DNA of 64,000 nt, taken from Antedon bifida. Taxonomy: Eukaryota > Echinodermata > Crinoidea > Comatulida > Antedonidae. Positions 24,827-37,207 of the stretch are shown one piece after another. The notes under the pieces are model-generated. The model worked only from the letters and a program-made list of their open reading frames with translations, did not search any database and had not been told where the DNA came from. A program made the position numbers and the translations under genes. The stretch's first letter is position 1. Every line of letters begins with the position of its first letter. The stretch spans positions 18,848,001 to 18,912,000 of the forward strand of contig OY727102.1 in the NCBI GenBank assembly GCA_963402885.1. Direction: 5' to 3'.

Positions 24827-25142
24827 GAAGTAAACCCCACGATACAAATAAACAGGGTGTAAATATAACCCGTGCGCAAGACTTTTAATTACAATATAGA
24901 AATGCTTTAAATTTGATATATTTACATTATTGCTTCGAATAATTTTACAGACAGACAACGAAATATTTGTAGGGAAAACTGGTGCCTAGCAACTGGAGAC
25001 CCATGGGTCATCCCACGCCGAGGAATAAGGTTGATATGAATGAGTCACGGTATATTCATAATGTTAACATTATTTTTCTATACACAGAAGCTAAACTATA
25101 ACTTATAACAGAGGGGGATTCGCATGGGTTTTAACTAAGCTT

Positions 25143-25303
25143 AAGCCGATTTTCCACTAGGCGAATTTGTTCGCGGGAATCGAAAGCGTCAGCTTATACG
25201 CATGCGTATTCATGTTTCCATCTCACAAATCCCTCTCTACACATGCGTATAAGCTGATGCTTTCGATTCGCGCGAACAAATTCGCCTAGTGGAAAATCGG
25301 CTT
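25143..25303. mobile_element. MITE family C, full palindrome
   Basis: Arms of about 64 bp (AAGCCGATTTTCCACTAGGC to about ACGCATGCGTATTC) are near-perfect inverses. The whole element could fold into one long hairpin. A single arm is also present at 12305-12420. Confidence 0.9.
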
Positions 25304-26189
25304 TATGTCAGGCGTGTACTTATGGGACATTTAACCAATTAAACTATATGTAATCACTCCTACGTACTTAGTTCAAAATATTACACTACCTGTATAATTA
25401 ATTTTCTTTTATAAACTGATCTATATAATTCAAACTGTAAAGAATGTTCAGTTGGTTAAGACATCTGCAATCACACAGAGGCGCCGTTCAATTCTGTTTA
25501 TATGATTTTCAAACAAAACGGCGCCGTCTTCTGTGAGACAGATAAAATATGAACTAGCTTTATTGACTATGTGTAATAAATACAAATAACATAAAGTATG
25601 GTGATAATTGTTGTTTTTGTTACTAATGCGAAGTAATAACTAAAAGCCGTGTTAATGTATTAACGTACGGCAGTAAGTGTAAGTGAGTTTAGTGGTTATG
25701 TAATCGTCATTGTTGGTATGCTTACCTGGAATGATTTGCATAAAATGTCATGTGATGCTGGCGTACATCTGGAATCTTACTAGCTATAGTGCGGTGGGTC
25801 AGGTAAGACGATGTCAGCGTGTATAGGCTAGAGGTGGTAGTATCTTGGTGGCTAGATTTATAAGTAATAGTATCAGTGGCATGACTACAAGCATTCTATG
25901 TTCTTTCATATGTTTTAACTCAAGGATTTGCCAGTGTGTCTTGAAATGAATGTCCAATAATTGACCTTTGATCAACAAGACAAACAAAACGTGAGTTTCC
26001 CATTTCAGTTTTCAAATGTAGGCCTTTTACTTATTGTAATGTAATAATTACATTCGTACTTGGGCTAGATATAACCCATACCGATCAGTGACAAGTGGAT
26101 GGAGAGGTACGACAGGCTGTGATGTTAAATTATAATTCTCAGCTCAAATGATGATTCATGCCATATCCTTTAGTTTTAGCGGGCGTTTG

Positions 26190-26510
26190 TCCGCATACAT
26201 CATCATAATACATTATCACCATAATCATCATCATAAATTTTCATCATACGTTTTCATCATACGTTTTCATCATATGTCATCATCATACGTCATCATACAT
26301 TTTCATCATACGTCATTATACGTTTTCATCAAACGTCATCATACATTTTCATCATACGTCATTATACGTTTTCATCATACGTCATCATACATTTTTATCA
26401 TACATCAATTATCATACATTTTCATCATACATCATAATCGTACATCATCATTATTATCATCATCGTCATCATCATCATTATCACCAATGTCTTTGTCACT
26501 AGGATGTGCG
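26190..26510. repeat. CATCATACG-type satellite downstream of astacin gene 2
   Basis: Imperfect repeats of TTTTCATCATACGTCATTAT with interspersed CAT runs. The long ORF over it (His/Ser-rich) is an artefact of the repeat. Same higher-order unit as 40250-40600. Confidence 0.93.
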
Positions 26511-26883
26511 GAACCAGTCATCCGTTCCCCTCTAAATCTGATTTTCGGGTATTCATACACAAATTAATGAAACATTTTTCATTTAGTATTAATTGTTGCT
26601 TTCGTAATTTATTCATATTATTGTTATTCTAAAGTAGCATTGGTTTTTATATCTTAAACTGATACTGTTTCTGTTTCAGATTTAATACAATACATAATAA
26701 TATAAATGACAAAAAATGTGTGTGGAGATTGCATTAAGCCAATTTGGCTATAGGTCTGAACCTCCAAATGAAACAAATATATACATATAAAAATAGTAAT
26801 GAATGAAATAAGCAAGAAAAAATACAATGTATGCACTTGCATAAGAAGTTCTTAGATCATTGTACAATTACTTTCTTTTGTTT

Positions 26884-26889
26884 TTTATT
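26884..26889 (-). terminator. poly(A) signal, astacin gene 2
   Basis: AATAAA about 55 nt past the stop, in the position conserved among the three paralogs. Confidence 0.65.
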
Positions 26890-26943
26890 CTAAGCAGTTT
26901 TCCTTTTTGACCTCTTGGTTGGAACTAATTTTTTGGAGGCTTG

Positions 26944-29900
26944 TTCTGAAATAAAGAAAATAGAAAACGTATGCCTAAGCTTTTATTTTTATAATATTAT
27001 ATACCTACATAATTAGACTTTGAAATAAATTTACATTTCTTTGTCAGATTATTTGAGGAGATAAAAAGATGTGTATCTTTCATATTATGGCAAAAACGCT
27101 TCGATTATTCAGTTTTAAAATAATTTGTTGTTTGTTTCTTGTGTTATAATTGTCAAAAATATCGAACAAACGGATGAAGGGCTAGTGTTGCCCGAAAGCT
27201 CTGCTAAGTTTTTTGGATGTTTTACTTTATCGTTTTGATTTAGCTTTTCCCTTTTTTTTGTATGTCCATTGAGATCCAGTCACTGATACCCACAGCATTG
27301 TCATTTTTATTTCAGTAATTTGCCTTTGGATTTATATATAATAATAATAATAATATCCTGGATTTTATATAGCGCCTAATGTTGTGAAACCTCTAAGCGC
27401 TGTACATAAATTAATAAAAAAGGGAAATCCAACCATGCCAAAAAAAAACCCAAACCGCAGTAAGGGGATACGCCTTAGTCGCTAACCAGGGATCGGTCTA
27501 ATTGAACCCCGGTCAGCACCAGTTGTGTCTCGGATTATATTTCTAAATAGCAGTTTACGAAAGTCTTACAGAGGAACTAAACTTGGTCCCCACTCGGACG
27601 CAATAGAACCGCGACGCAAGTAATTTAGAGCTTGGTTTCCACCAGAGACGCAAGGACGTACCGCAACGTAAGTGAATTGACCAATCACAAGCGATGGATT
27701 ATTCAAACTGTCGCTTGTCATTGGTTAACACGCTTGCGTTGCGTTTACGTCTTTGCGTTTACGTCCAAGCATAACCGATAGATCCGCTTGTCATTGGTCA
27801 ACTCGCTTGAGTTGTGCTTGCGTCATTGCGTTAGCTGGTAGTGGGAACCAAGCTTAAGATAAACCATGAAGTTTCATTAAACTACTTTGTCCGTCAACAG
27901 TTTTTATTCCAGCTTTTCACTCTTAGCTCTACTATTTTCTTTGTGGTCTACAACATAGTCGCTTCAAATTTACAAGTGGGACAGTAGCCCCAAAAAAAAT
28001 AGGATTGACCAGGCTGAAATTGACAAACTTGTAACTGTAAATGTATTACATTTTAGGCTGCGTAAGTTAATATAGGTAAAATGCTTAAACGTACAGCAGA
28101 AGTTCCAGCTACTCTGGCGGTAACGTGTCATATAACTGTAGCGGTCTCTATAATATCTAGTTAATGTTAACTTACAGCATTTTATATTTTGTATGAATAC
28201 AATTTTATAAACTTACAGCAAAATGAACAGCTCTTCGGACAGTTAGATGACATGTAACTGTAGTATTTGCTGCTGGATGAACAGTATCCTTGTCCAGCCC
28301 AGTAGCCACAGTTAGTATTGTTGTCATAACAACCTGCCGTATTCATTTTAATCAGTGTTAGAGGTTTATCTCATAGCAGATTTTATTATCGAAATTCAAT
28401 CAATGTCTTCTTTATTTTTTTTAATGTCTTCTTTATTTTTTTTAATGTAGTGAGTAACTCATTTCCTTCTTTAAAGATGTATTGTCCCTTTGACTAATTC
28501 CCAAAAAATTAAAATAAAAGTGGGTAATTTTGAAGTATCGTAATAGTTATTAACTTTCACTAAAAATTAGTCGAAAGAAAATCATTTAACTGAAATACAG
28601 GGTTTTTTTTGTTCAAAAAATAACTTTGACTTCCAGTCAAAGTTTTCGATCAAAACATATCTCATAATGCAAAGCGCTTGTTTTGCTTCTCTGTATGCAG
28701 AATCATAAAACTTCCTCGCGATATGTGTGAAAACACCTTCTCAACCGTGACTAGATGTAAACAATCCTAATTAGCATCATGCATAATCATTTTAATTTCG
28801 CTCGTGACGATTTTCCAGACGAAATGTAATCAAATTAATTTACCTGTTAAGGTAAACTTGTTGTTTTTGGCTCGAATTTTCGACTTAAAGTGAATAGCTT
28901 TAATATTACTTTGATATGGCCAATTAAGAATATTTTGACCTTCTATTTTGTGTTTCAAGGGACAATAGATCTTTAATTTTTGAATAGCCGATATTAATGA
29001 TAATATTATCAATTATTTTATCATTATTAAATGAATAGTAAATATATATCATTTTAAAAAACAGTATTAATACCATTAATAGCAACATTATGCCTATAGG
29101 TAATTATTTGATTGACTGATTATATAATATTTTGTTATCACATTTATTTTGTAAATTTGATTATAAGGTATGGATAAATGTGAGACAGAACAATAAAATA
29201 AGAGTAAATGTTTAAATCACTTTGCAAAATACTTACTGCCACCTCCTCCTTCTCCTCCCCCTCCTCCTCCTCCCCCTCCTCCTCCTCCCCCTCCTCCTCC
29301 TCCCCCTCCTCCTCCGTTACCGTCTACAAAGTTAATAAAATAAAAAATAAGTACACACATATAAATAGTTCGATGAAATTCAATCTAAAAGTAGTGGTTG
29401 AAAGATATTTGATTCAATATATATCATTAATAAAATAACATTCAGTGAGTTAAATCAATGTCCGCTAAAGACATCTACTATTTAAAATTTTAAATAGATA
29501 AAGATCCATTTTAAGGTATGTAATATTTCATTAGAAACCTACCACACTCGTAGTATTTGTTAATCTTCTCAATGTCTATTTCGCTGAAATCGGCTCGGTT
29601 TCCGATGGTTACTCCGCTTTGCAATGGTATAATTGTTTCATCACCATTCTTCGAGAAGGCCTTTGCTTTATAATGCATAATAGAATTGTAATCATATGAT
29701 AGCCCAAGGTCGTCAATAAAAGATAATGGGTAGCTGTTGAAGTTGTCTTCCTTACCTGCGATACATTTATAACAAATATTTTAGACTCAGACTCACATGA
29801 AATTTATCGGAAAGTAGTGACATCCCCTTTTATACAACACCTAAATAAATTCCTGTCATTTGATTGGACGATTGTGGGTCACATGGCGTGCAATATTACG

Positions 29901-32900
29901 CACTATTGAAAGGTCGTTCAATATTACTTTTTTTCTTTATTTTTTTTTAAGTACGAAAAAAACATTTTACTGTGCTTCTGAACGTAATACAACAGCGCCG
30001 CCTATTTTTTTTAAACAATAACAAACATTGAACTCTCGTTTAGCGACGAAATTTTTGGAAAGATATACATATTAATTTAGGCCAACACTCTCACAAAAAA
30101 TTGGGTCTGAAAAAAATTTATTTACCTGAGAAAAATGTAATTTAAAGCAAAAAATGGTCAAATTGTCTGGAAGACAATGAGTTTTTGGGTAATTTAACTG
30201 TTTATTTTGTCTTTTTATAGGTGAAATAATTTTTTTTCCCCGTTTTTTTCTTATGGAAGTGATCAACTTCATTAAAACTGCAAAATGGCCTATTCAAAGT
30301 CCGATTTTAAAAATCTTTATTTTTCATGATTTTGGGGGACAATACATCTTTAAATTAGCTTTAGATCGTTTGTATGATTTTGAATAATTAATGGCAACAA
30401 CTTTAAAATGTTAATGTGAATAAAATATAAGCCAACCTTTTATTCAATCTTTAGATGTTATATAATAATGAATGCTTTATATTTCGTGTAATTGTACAAA
30501 ATAATGGCATTCGGTAAATGATGAAAGGTTATATTTCAACTTGGCTTCGCCTCGTTGTAATATAACCTTTCATCATTCACCGAATGCCATTGTATATTAT
30601 TACATGAACATTACATGGACTCATTCTTCCCATTGCGTGGTATTTTTTAACTCACCATCTTGAATATTTTGCCACTGGATTGAGACGTAACTATCACGAT
30701 CAGTTCTGCTTTGTTCGTGCCAGAAGCCAATAGCGTGCATCATCTCATGCATTATGATACCAACTGTTTGGTAGCAACCGCTAGCCAACGATAGTTCTTG
30801 TACGCCATCTTGTACACCAACAGATGAAGAACAACTGAAGAAAAACGAGTTGAAAATTATTTTTATACTTACAATATAAATAAATACAAAGCAGTCTTTA
30901 TCCACTCAGTAACGAAATATTGTTTTAAATGTTGTATAGGCCTATCAATAATATACCACTAAACACAATAAAACATTTACGATTTAATACTTTTTTTAAA
31001 ACTGTCCCTCTTATAGTCGATTGAAATAGTGGTAAAAGTCCATGTAACGATACACCACTACGACGTTAAATATTTGTTATAACTATTAATTAATACAAAC
31101 GTTGAGAAGCAACTGTCAGTAATAAAGTTTGTATTTGTATATTATGTGTTTATATATCCAGCAGTAGAGCCTACCCACAGTCACAGTAATAAATGTTCTT
31201 TGTATATGTGTTTATCTAACAGTAACCACATTCACAGTAAGAACATTTCGATTCAAATGGCGACCAAAAAGGGTTAATACGTACAGTATTTACAATAATA
31301 AGTATTGCAATACTATATCTCAGTTTTAAGTTTATTCTCCAAAGGCCCATAAATTTACCTACTTGTGTTAAACCAAGGGCTCATAAATTTACCTACAAAC
31401 TGGGAGTCTGAGAGATTGGAATGTTTCATTCATCGCAAATCAATACATTTGTATAAACGTATATTAGCCTATATCTATCAAGAGGAGATAGGAAAATGCG
31501 AAGCATCCTTGTATTATTGTGTGCAGGTATTTTTCAAGAGGACATCCATTAAACAGTGTATACCACGATCGGAAAACACCCCTATTTGGGGCAAACCGTT
31601 GAGCCTAAATTTGTTTTAATTGTCAATAACTAATTATCTAACTCAATTTAATTAGTAAACAGGGTTACATCAGGTGGTTAAAATCAGTACCGAGATTCTA
31701 ATCAGCTTTATATACCATCGAGTAAACATTCTGGAAATAACGCGCGATTTACCGAATTTTGCCCTTACGTAAATTTATATATACTAGATGGTACGCTCGC
31801 TTTGTTCGCGTACCATCTAGTATAGGTCGTGTCCACAGATGGTTCTCGAATACACACAATAATTTCAGCGTAAAAAATCTACGTACCGCAGGACTATAGT
31901 ACATTGTCGTTTACAGAAACGAATAAATAGACACGATGATTTATGTAAAATTAGCACCCTGGGAATTAGGCCTTGTCTTAAAAATGAGTCCAATTTTTTT
32001 AATTTGAACTCATTTAAACAAACTCAATTTGTATTTTGTATATAACATTAGAGTTGAGGGATGGGGAAGAGGATGGGAAGAACAATTTTTAAATATATTC
32101 TCTATCCACTCAGTAACGAAATATTGCTTTAAATGTTTTATAGGCCTATCAATAATATACCACTAAACACAGTAAAACATTTACGATTTATAATACTTTT
32201 TTAAAACTGTTATAGTCGATTGAAATAGTAAAGTACATGTAACGATACACCACTACGACGTTTATATTTTTTATAATTATTAATTAATACAAAAACGTTG
32301 AGAAGCAACTGTCAGTAATCTACCCGCAGTCACAGTAATAAATGTTCTTTGTATATTTTGTTTATATATCTAACTGTAACCACATTCACAGTAAGACAAT
32401 TTCGATTCAAATGGCGACCAAAAATGGTTAATACGTACAGTATTTACAATATTGTCAAAGTATTGCAATACTATATCTCAGTTGTAAGTTTATTCTCCAA
32501 GGGCTCATAAATTTACCTACAAACTGGGAGTCTGAGAGATTGGAATGTTCCATTTATCGCAAATCAAAACATTTGTATAAACGTATATTAAATCTATCAA
32601 AATAGTATTTTTTAAAGAAAATCGGCCTGTCTTCAACCTTATGATACTGTACTCAAGCTGTTCAACCGGGTTTCAGCTATTAAAAACAATTATCGTAGGA
32701 GGAAATAGGAAAATGCGAAGCATCTTCGTATTATTGTGTGCAGGTATTTTTCAAGAGGACATCCTTTAGACAGTGTATACCACGATCGGAAAACACCCTA
32801 TTTGGGGCAAATCGTTGAGCCTAAACTCGTTTTAATAACTAATTATCTAACTCAATTTAATTAGTAAACAGGGTTACATCTGGTGGTTTAAATCAGTACC

Positions 32901-35445
32901 GAGATTCTGACCAACTTTATATACCATCGAGTATACATTCTAGAAATAACGCGCGATTTACCGAATTTTGCCCTTACGTAAATTTATATATAGATATAAT
33001 GATAAGATATGATAATAATATGTAATTAAATGCCCACAATCTATTTATTCAATATATTCTATTTATTATATTTCAGTTATAGAAGAGTAATGATAGGATG
33101 GTCCATTTATGACGACCATTAAGTACTGAATGCATCGAGTTATGTTGTTTCATTTACTTACCGGCCTTTATCAAGAATCTTGACATACTTGCTTTCAGAG
33201 GTCCTTGCAACCCATCTAATGCAGGTCTCAGCGTTGTATCTGTCTATCGCCTTTTGAATTTGGGATTTAGCGTACGCATCTTGAAGATATTGTCAAACAA
33301 TAACGTAAATGGAAACAGTTTGCAAGAATGAAACGGACAGGTAAGTGAGCCACGAATACGTTTTACTAGACGAATGTGATAATTGTAGTTAAGTACTATG
33401 GGGTAGTTTTTGCGTCAGGGAGTTGAGTAATTTAGATGTTTTCCGGCCCTACTTTGATGTCATTTTGTACTTTATACTAAGTAATGTGATGAGTAGAGCA
33501 ATAATTAAAAGAAGAGCTAGAGAAAGCAGATTTTCGCAAAGAAGAATACAACATAATGATATTTGTCTTAAAAACATCATAGAACAAACAATGAAATGAA
33601 AACTGAAAATAATGGTATATTCAAAGATTTTTTTTTGTCTTGTGTGAGTTCTTCTTCTATATTCAAAGATTGTATATATCTTTATTGTTCATGTTTTAGA
33701 TGGACAGTATATCTTTAAGCAAAAGTACAGTTAATTAAATCAGACGAAGAAAGTAAAATTGTCACTTTTCCCTAATCAAACTTTAAAAAAATAAAAGGCA
33801 TTTTCTAAACTGCGGTGCTCATAATAACAAATAGTTACGGCTGGATGAAGCTATAAAATAATAATTATGCAAATTGATTCCTGGGATTAATATAATTATT
33901 GATTGATATTGATTGATATAATTAAATGTCAGGTACTACTTACCAAATTGGTAATTTATAACGTACGGAACTACACCATGGGGCCATCTTTTACTTCTAT
34001 CTTTGAGAGCATTTTTTCCACTCTGTGAAATGTTAAAATAGCGGTAACGATATAATCGTGTATTACTAGATGCTTTCCACTGTGATCACCAAAAATCCCA
34101 AACAAAGCCATACTTTAATGCTGACGACATATCAAAACATAACTGTTTGGAATAGTTTATCGGTGATCCAAATTCAAATTGAAAACTGTTATCATTTCAG
34201 ATTCAGATTCAGATTCGATTTGTTAAGTCATTCATACATAGTATAATGATAATTGTTTTCTTGGCAGAAAAACACAAGCAAAACAATACATACATAATAT
34301 TTACATTCGTGATCAACTTGGAACTAACAAAAACAACAACAAATGATCAGCAATAAAAATACAACAGACCTAATGACCTATCTTTGAAAGTCACTGTTGT
34401 ATAGTCTAATAGCGCTAGGTAAGAATGAAAATTTATGTCTATTTGTTTTTACTGAAATTGTTGCAAATTCAAATTGAAAACTGTTATCATTTCGGCCAGC
34501 TTTATCGGGGTGAATGACATTATTAACATAATATAGTAAAACTAATTTTAATGACATTAAGCTCTCTGAATATTATTCAATGTTTGTTTATTTGTTGAGG
34601 CATAATACTTAAACGCATTATGATTTGTTTCAACGTATTTTATTTTATATTATTTTCCTTTAAAAAAATGATAATCTGACTTACCATAGTCAGCACAATA
34701 TCGCCCTCAAAGAGAGTAACCTCATCCTGATTGACTTGCTTGTTGTTTTCGATAATCGTTGAAAACAGTCCTTTAACTAAAACGTTTGTTAGTCGATCAA
34801 TAATCAGAATTATTCGTTTTATATATAAAATTGTAAACACAAAGAGTGTATGTGTGTATGAGAAAATGTGTATACGTATGGCACAATATTATATACGTGT
34901 GTTTAAGATATAAATCATGACATGATTTAATATTATTATAAAATAGAGGATATGTTTAAAATCTATAGATTTGTATAGAAACATAACTGGTAAAGTAAAA
35001 AATCGATGAACCCACTAAAAAAAGTTTTGCGAGCAAACATTTGATGTTCCAGGCCTTGTTGAAACAGTAACACTAAAATAGATGATAAATTTACTTACGT
35101 CGTTTAACAAGTTTGGGCTTTGGTGGTACCTGTATCACGAGGAAAAACAGGATAAATAGCATTTATCTTTACACATTTTCAGAGTAAAGAAAATATTAAA
35201 TAAAGTGTTAATCAGTAAACGTCTCATAAATAGTTCAGAGCAGAATGGTGAAGATCGTTAGGAACCTTTGAATTATATTTTTTTTAAACACAGTAAGAAG
35301 AACTTAGGTGCCTACCACCATAGAGATCTTACATCTCATGATACCAAACTTTGCATCCCATGTTCTAAAAAACTAACTTTTAGTATGTACTTACCGGACT
35401 TGACGCCACAGCCATCAGCAAGCATGCAAAAAGTACGTACTGCAT
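26944..35445 (-). CDS. Astacin metalloprotease with expanded Gly linker and one ShKT domain (gene 2, 320 aa)
   Basis: Minus-strand exons: 35445-35395, 35129-35099, 34770-34685, 34022-33944, 33279-33162, 30834-30656, 29755-29543, 29323-29237, 28333-28217 and 26945-26944 (963 nt, phases join). Same plan as gene 1: signal peptide [21 protein letters not shown] switch, zinc site [13 protein letters not shown], Met-turn SIMHYK and four domain cysteines. The Gly linker exon is 87 nt instead of 30 (29 codons, nearly all Gly). One ShKT module follows (ends NCPKSCSFC). The second ShKT exon of gene 1 is absent. The pro-segment has VKRRLFS where gene 1 has VKQGLFS, giving a dibasic site not seen in the other two. 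Intron 5 is long (30835-33161) because of a 1.2-kb tandem duplication. Confidence 0.88.
27160..27345. mobile_element. repeat end with degenerate hammerhead-like core
   Basis: Reads CGGATGA (27171) - GGGC...GCCC - GAAA (27194), followed by blocks shared with 37487-37790: TTTTACTTTATCGTTTTGAT, TCCATTGAGATCCAG and CAGTAATTTGCCTTTGGATT. It ends in (AATA)n. The core has one change from CTGATGA. Probably a Penelope-like or related element end. Confidence 0.5.
27346..27535. mobile_element. short repeat ATCCTGGATTTTATATAGCG
   Basis: Preceded by (ATA)n and containing TATATAGCGCC and AAGCGCTGTACA. The wording is familiar from short interspersed repeats in many marine invertebrates (recollection, not a search). 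No coding potential. It occupies the position of the second ShKT exon of gene 1. Confidence 0.45.
27581..27856. mobile_element. MITE family B
   Basis: Same arrangement as the copy in gene 1 (19569-19878): a partial GGTCCCCACTCGGACGCAAT followed by a unit ending GTAGTGGGAACCAAGCTTA. It was therefore inserted before the gene 1/gene 2 duplication. Confidence 0.8.
28471..28976. mobile_element. MITE family E, long copy
   Basis: TTAAAGATGTATTGTCCC at the left and GGGACAATAGATCTTTAA at the right as terminal inverted repeats, about 506 bp. Absent from the equivalent introns of genes 1 and 3, so it inserted after duplication. Confidence 0.8.
29237..29323 (-). repeat. coding 15-bp minisatellite (poly-Gly linker exon of gene 2)
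   Basis: On the minus strand, GGAGGAGGAGGAGGG-type 15-bp units are repeated inside the linker exon, encoding 19 more codons than the 30-nt exon of gene 1. The difference (57 nt) is a multiple of three, so the frame holds. The Pro/Ser-rich ORF on the other strand is its shadow. Confidence 0.9.
30506..30588. repeat. intronic hairpin, longer paralogous copy
   Basis: Arms of 30 bp (GGCATTCGGTAAATGATGAA onward) with one mismatch around a 23-nt loop (TTGGCTTCGCC). It matches 21680-21749 in gene 1, but gene 1 has lost the inner 10 bp of the right arm. Confidence 0.85.
30899..32991. repeat. tandem direct duplication of about 0.9 kb, period 1204 bp
   Basis: Copy A 30899-31783 and copy B 32103-32991 share long blocks, for example TATCCACTCAGTAACGAAAT at the start, AAACTGGGAGTCTGAGAGAT, GCATCTTCGTATTATTGTGT-like sequence and GATTTACCGAATTTTGCCC at the end. 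Copy B has an extra stretch of about 100 bp near 32600-32700. It lies in intron 5 of astacin gene 2. No intact ORF is shared. Confidence 0.9.
31780..31824. repeat. perfect 17-bp hairpin
   Basis: TATACTAGATGGTACGC and its exact inverse flank an 11-nt loop. It sits exactly at the end of duplication copy A and is missing at the end of copy B. Confidence 0.9.
34169..34493 (-). mobile_element. retroposon insertion with 30-bp target-site duplication
   Basis: The 30-bp sequence starting CAAATTCAAATTGAAAAC and ending TATCATTTC occurs at 34169-34198 and 34464-34493. The 265 bp between them is absent from the same intron in astacin genes 1 and 3. On the minus strand the insert ends in tandem TCTGAA units, a simple 3' tail like those of CR1/L2-type LINEs and their SINEs. 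No ORF. Confidence 0.85.
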
Positions 35446-35516
35446 TGTTTTGGTCACGAGTGGTGTTTGTTAAGCTAAAGCAACACATCTGATAGATTTG
35501 CAATTGTCCACCACCA

Positions 35517-35524
35517 ATTTATAC
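35517..35524 (-). promoter_or_regulatory. TATA box, astacin gene 2
   Basis: TATAAATT 72-79 bp upstream of the ATG. Similarity to the gene 1 and gene 3 promoters stops about 15 bp further upstream, at the edge of a roughly 3.7-kb insertion. Confidence 0.7.
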
Positions 35525-36936
35525 TTACTGTTACCTATCAGTGATCGGTGCGCAATCAAAAATTACACTCAATCACTCAGCCAATCAAAACAACGCGTGA
35601 AATGACAATGCCATGGACCTATACATTAAACACAAATATTTATTTTAGTTGCGAACATTGACGAAAATTCTTCGCTAATGTTTTTTTTTTGTGTCAAATA
35701 CGTAGATACGCGGTTTCAGGGTGAGGCTTATTAGATTGCAGAACTGATTGTTTAGAATTGTTTGTTTCGGAAATAAATTTAATCAGTTTGTACGTAAAAA
35801 ACCAAACCCATTTTCAGAACTAGCTATATTTAATAACAGCACACAACACTATCCTTTGTTTTTCTTGTTAACCAAAGGTCATTTATTCAACAATCATTTC
35901 AATATTATTTTGCCAACATAAAAAAAAATATGTTTGCAATATTCACAATACGTTAGTACAATCATTCTATAAAAAAAACAATATTATCCTTGATTGTTGA
36001 CAAACATTTCTTTTCAAAATTTCAAACGAAACAAGACTGTATCCGATTGTCTTCAGACCAAACCTGTTCCTAGGACTACATCAACCGGCAGAAATCATGC
36101 TATCGACAATAAGCAGTGTGTATTAGACTTTTCAGACCAAATATATTCTTAGAACTACGCCTGAAATCATACTATCGACAACATAAAAACGGTATTACAA
36201 TTTTCCAACTAAAACCATTTTCGTAAACTGTAGCAAATGGCGTAATAATAGCTATATAATCTGTAAATGTGTGTGTAGGCATCTCGAAGCATCAGACCAA
36301 AGCAATATTACCCAGTAAACATGGATTCTGAATGAATCTAATTATGTCGATGCTCCAAATCCTTAAACTATGTACAAATAAATAATTGTAAGTGTGTGTA
36401 TGTTGTTATTATGAGAAACGCTTATTAAATGTACATGTCCACGTGTATATAATAGCAGTCAGTTTCTCCAAGTAGTGATGTTACATAATTCATAATGTTT
36501 CTGCCCGTGTTCATTTTTCTAAACATTGACTTACTTCAGTGACATGTTCATATGAACACTTAAATTCGCCATCCCTTTTAATTGAAAACAAAATGTATAT
36601 GCAACACTATGAAATACATGCATAGTTTTATTACAGGTAAGTAAAACGAAAATTTGAAACAAACAAATAAAGTAATATAATAATTAGCAATAATTTGAAT
36701 AAAAGGTACACATGAAAAAGAGAGACTATTTTAATGAGTGTAAGCCTAATAACCATATTAACAAAAATCGCCGCTTGCGTTTAATTGTATTTCATTATTA
36801 AATAATAGTTAGACACATTCTGTTTGGTTATTTTTTTTTTTGAGATGTAGTTGTTTTATCTCTATCTTTTTAAATGTGTTTATATAATTCTCATCCCGAC
36901 ACAGTTTGAATAAATAACAAATGAAACAATGTTTAT

Positions 36937-37066
36937 GAAGCTTGGTTCTCGGACACTCAAGCGATTTGTCCAATCACAAGCGATAATGCGAATGATTCAT
37001 CGATTGTGATTGGTAAACTATGTTGCGCTTACGTTCTTGCGTTGCGTCTCTGTGGAAACCAAGTAT
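36937..37066. mobile_element. MITE family B, diverged
   Basis: AGCTTGGTTCTCGGACACTC at the left and GCGTTGCGTCTCTGTGGAAACC at the right as shortened family B ends, with CCAATCACAAGCGAT inside. Confidence 0.6.
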
Positions 37067-37110
37067 TGAAGAACTACAGCGTAATAAAACAACTTTAATT
37101 GTCTATTTAC

Positions 37111-37207
37111 CCGCTATATTTACTTGTTTCATTAGGAAGTTATTTAGATCTCCACCTTCAACCACTTCATAAGGAAATACGTAAAGTTTGAAAAGTTCAA
37201 AGAATTG
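37111..37207 (-). CDS. orphan exon candidate, unknown protein
   Basis: Minus-strand 97-nt segment between an acceptor (GTGTTACAG) and a GTAAAT donor. It is open throughout (QFFELFKLYVFPYEVVEGGD, then LNNFLMKQVNIAG). No other exon of a gene was found nearby and the family is not recognised. A related, broken copy lies at 38392-38441. Confidence 0.35.

Larger units (their letters stand above)
24192..26140. other. intergenic region between astacin genes 1 and 2, duplicated at 46.3-48.1 kb
   Basis: No gene seen. Blocks starting at the TATA box (ACATGTAACATATGC), near 24,530 (TAATACGTCCAGCTTGAATT) and at about 25,640-25,860 and 26,070-26,190 recur upstream of gene 3. The 25.7-kb block contains an octamer ATTTGCAT beside a donor-like GTAAGC on the minus strand. 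Family B and C MITEs lie inside. Confidence 0.75.

Noticed and set aside
26148-26567. 139-codon ORF rich in His and Ser
   Set aside because: It is a frame through the CATCATACG satellite; the equivalent repeat at 40.3 kb does not keep it.
29208-29438. Pro/Ser-repeat ORF on the + strand
   Set aside because: Antisense shadow of the poly-Gly linker exon of astacin gene 2.
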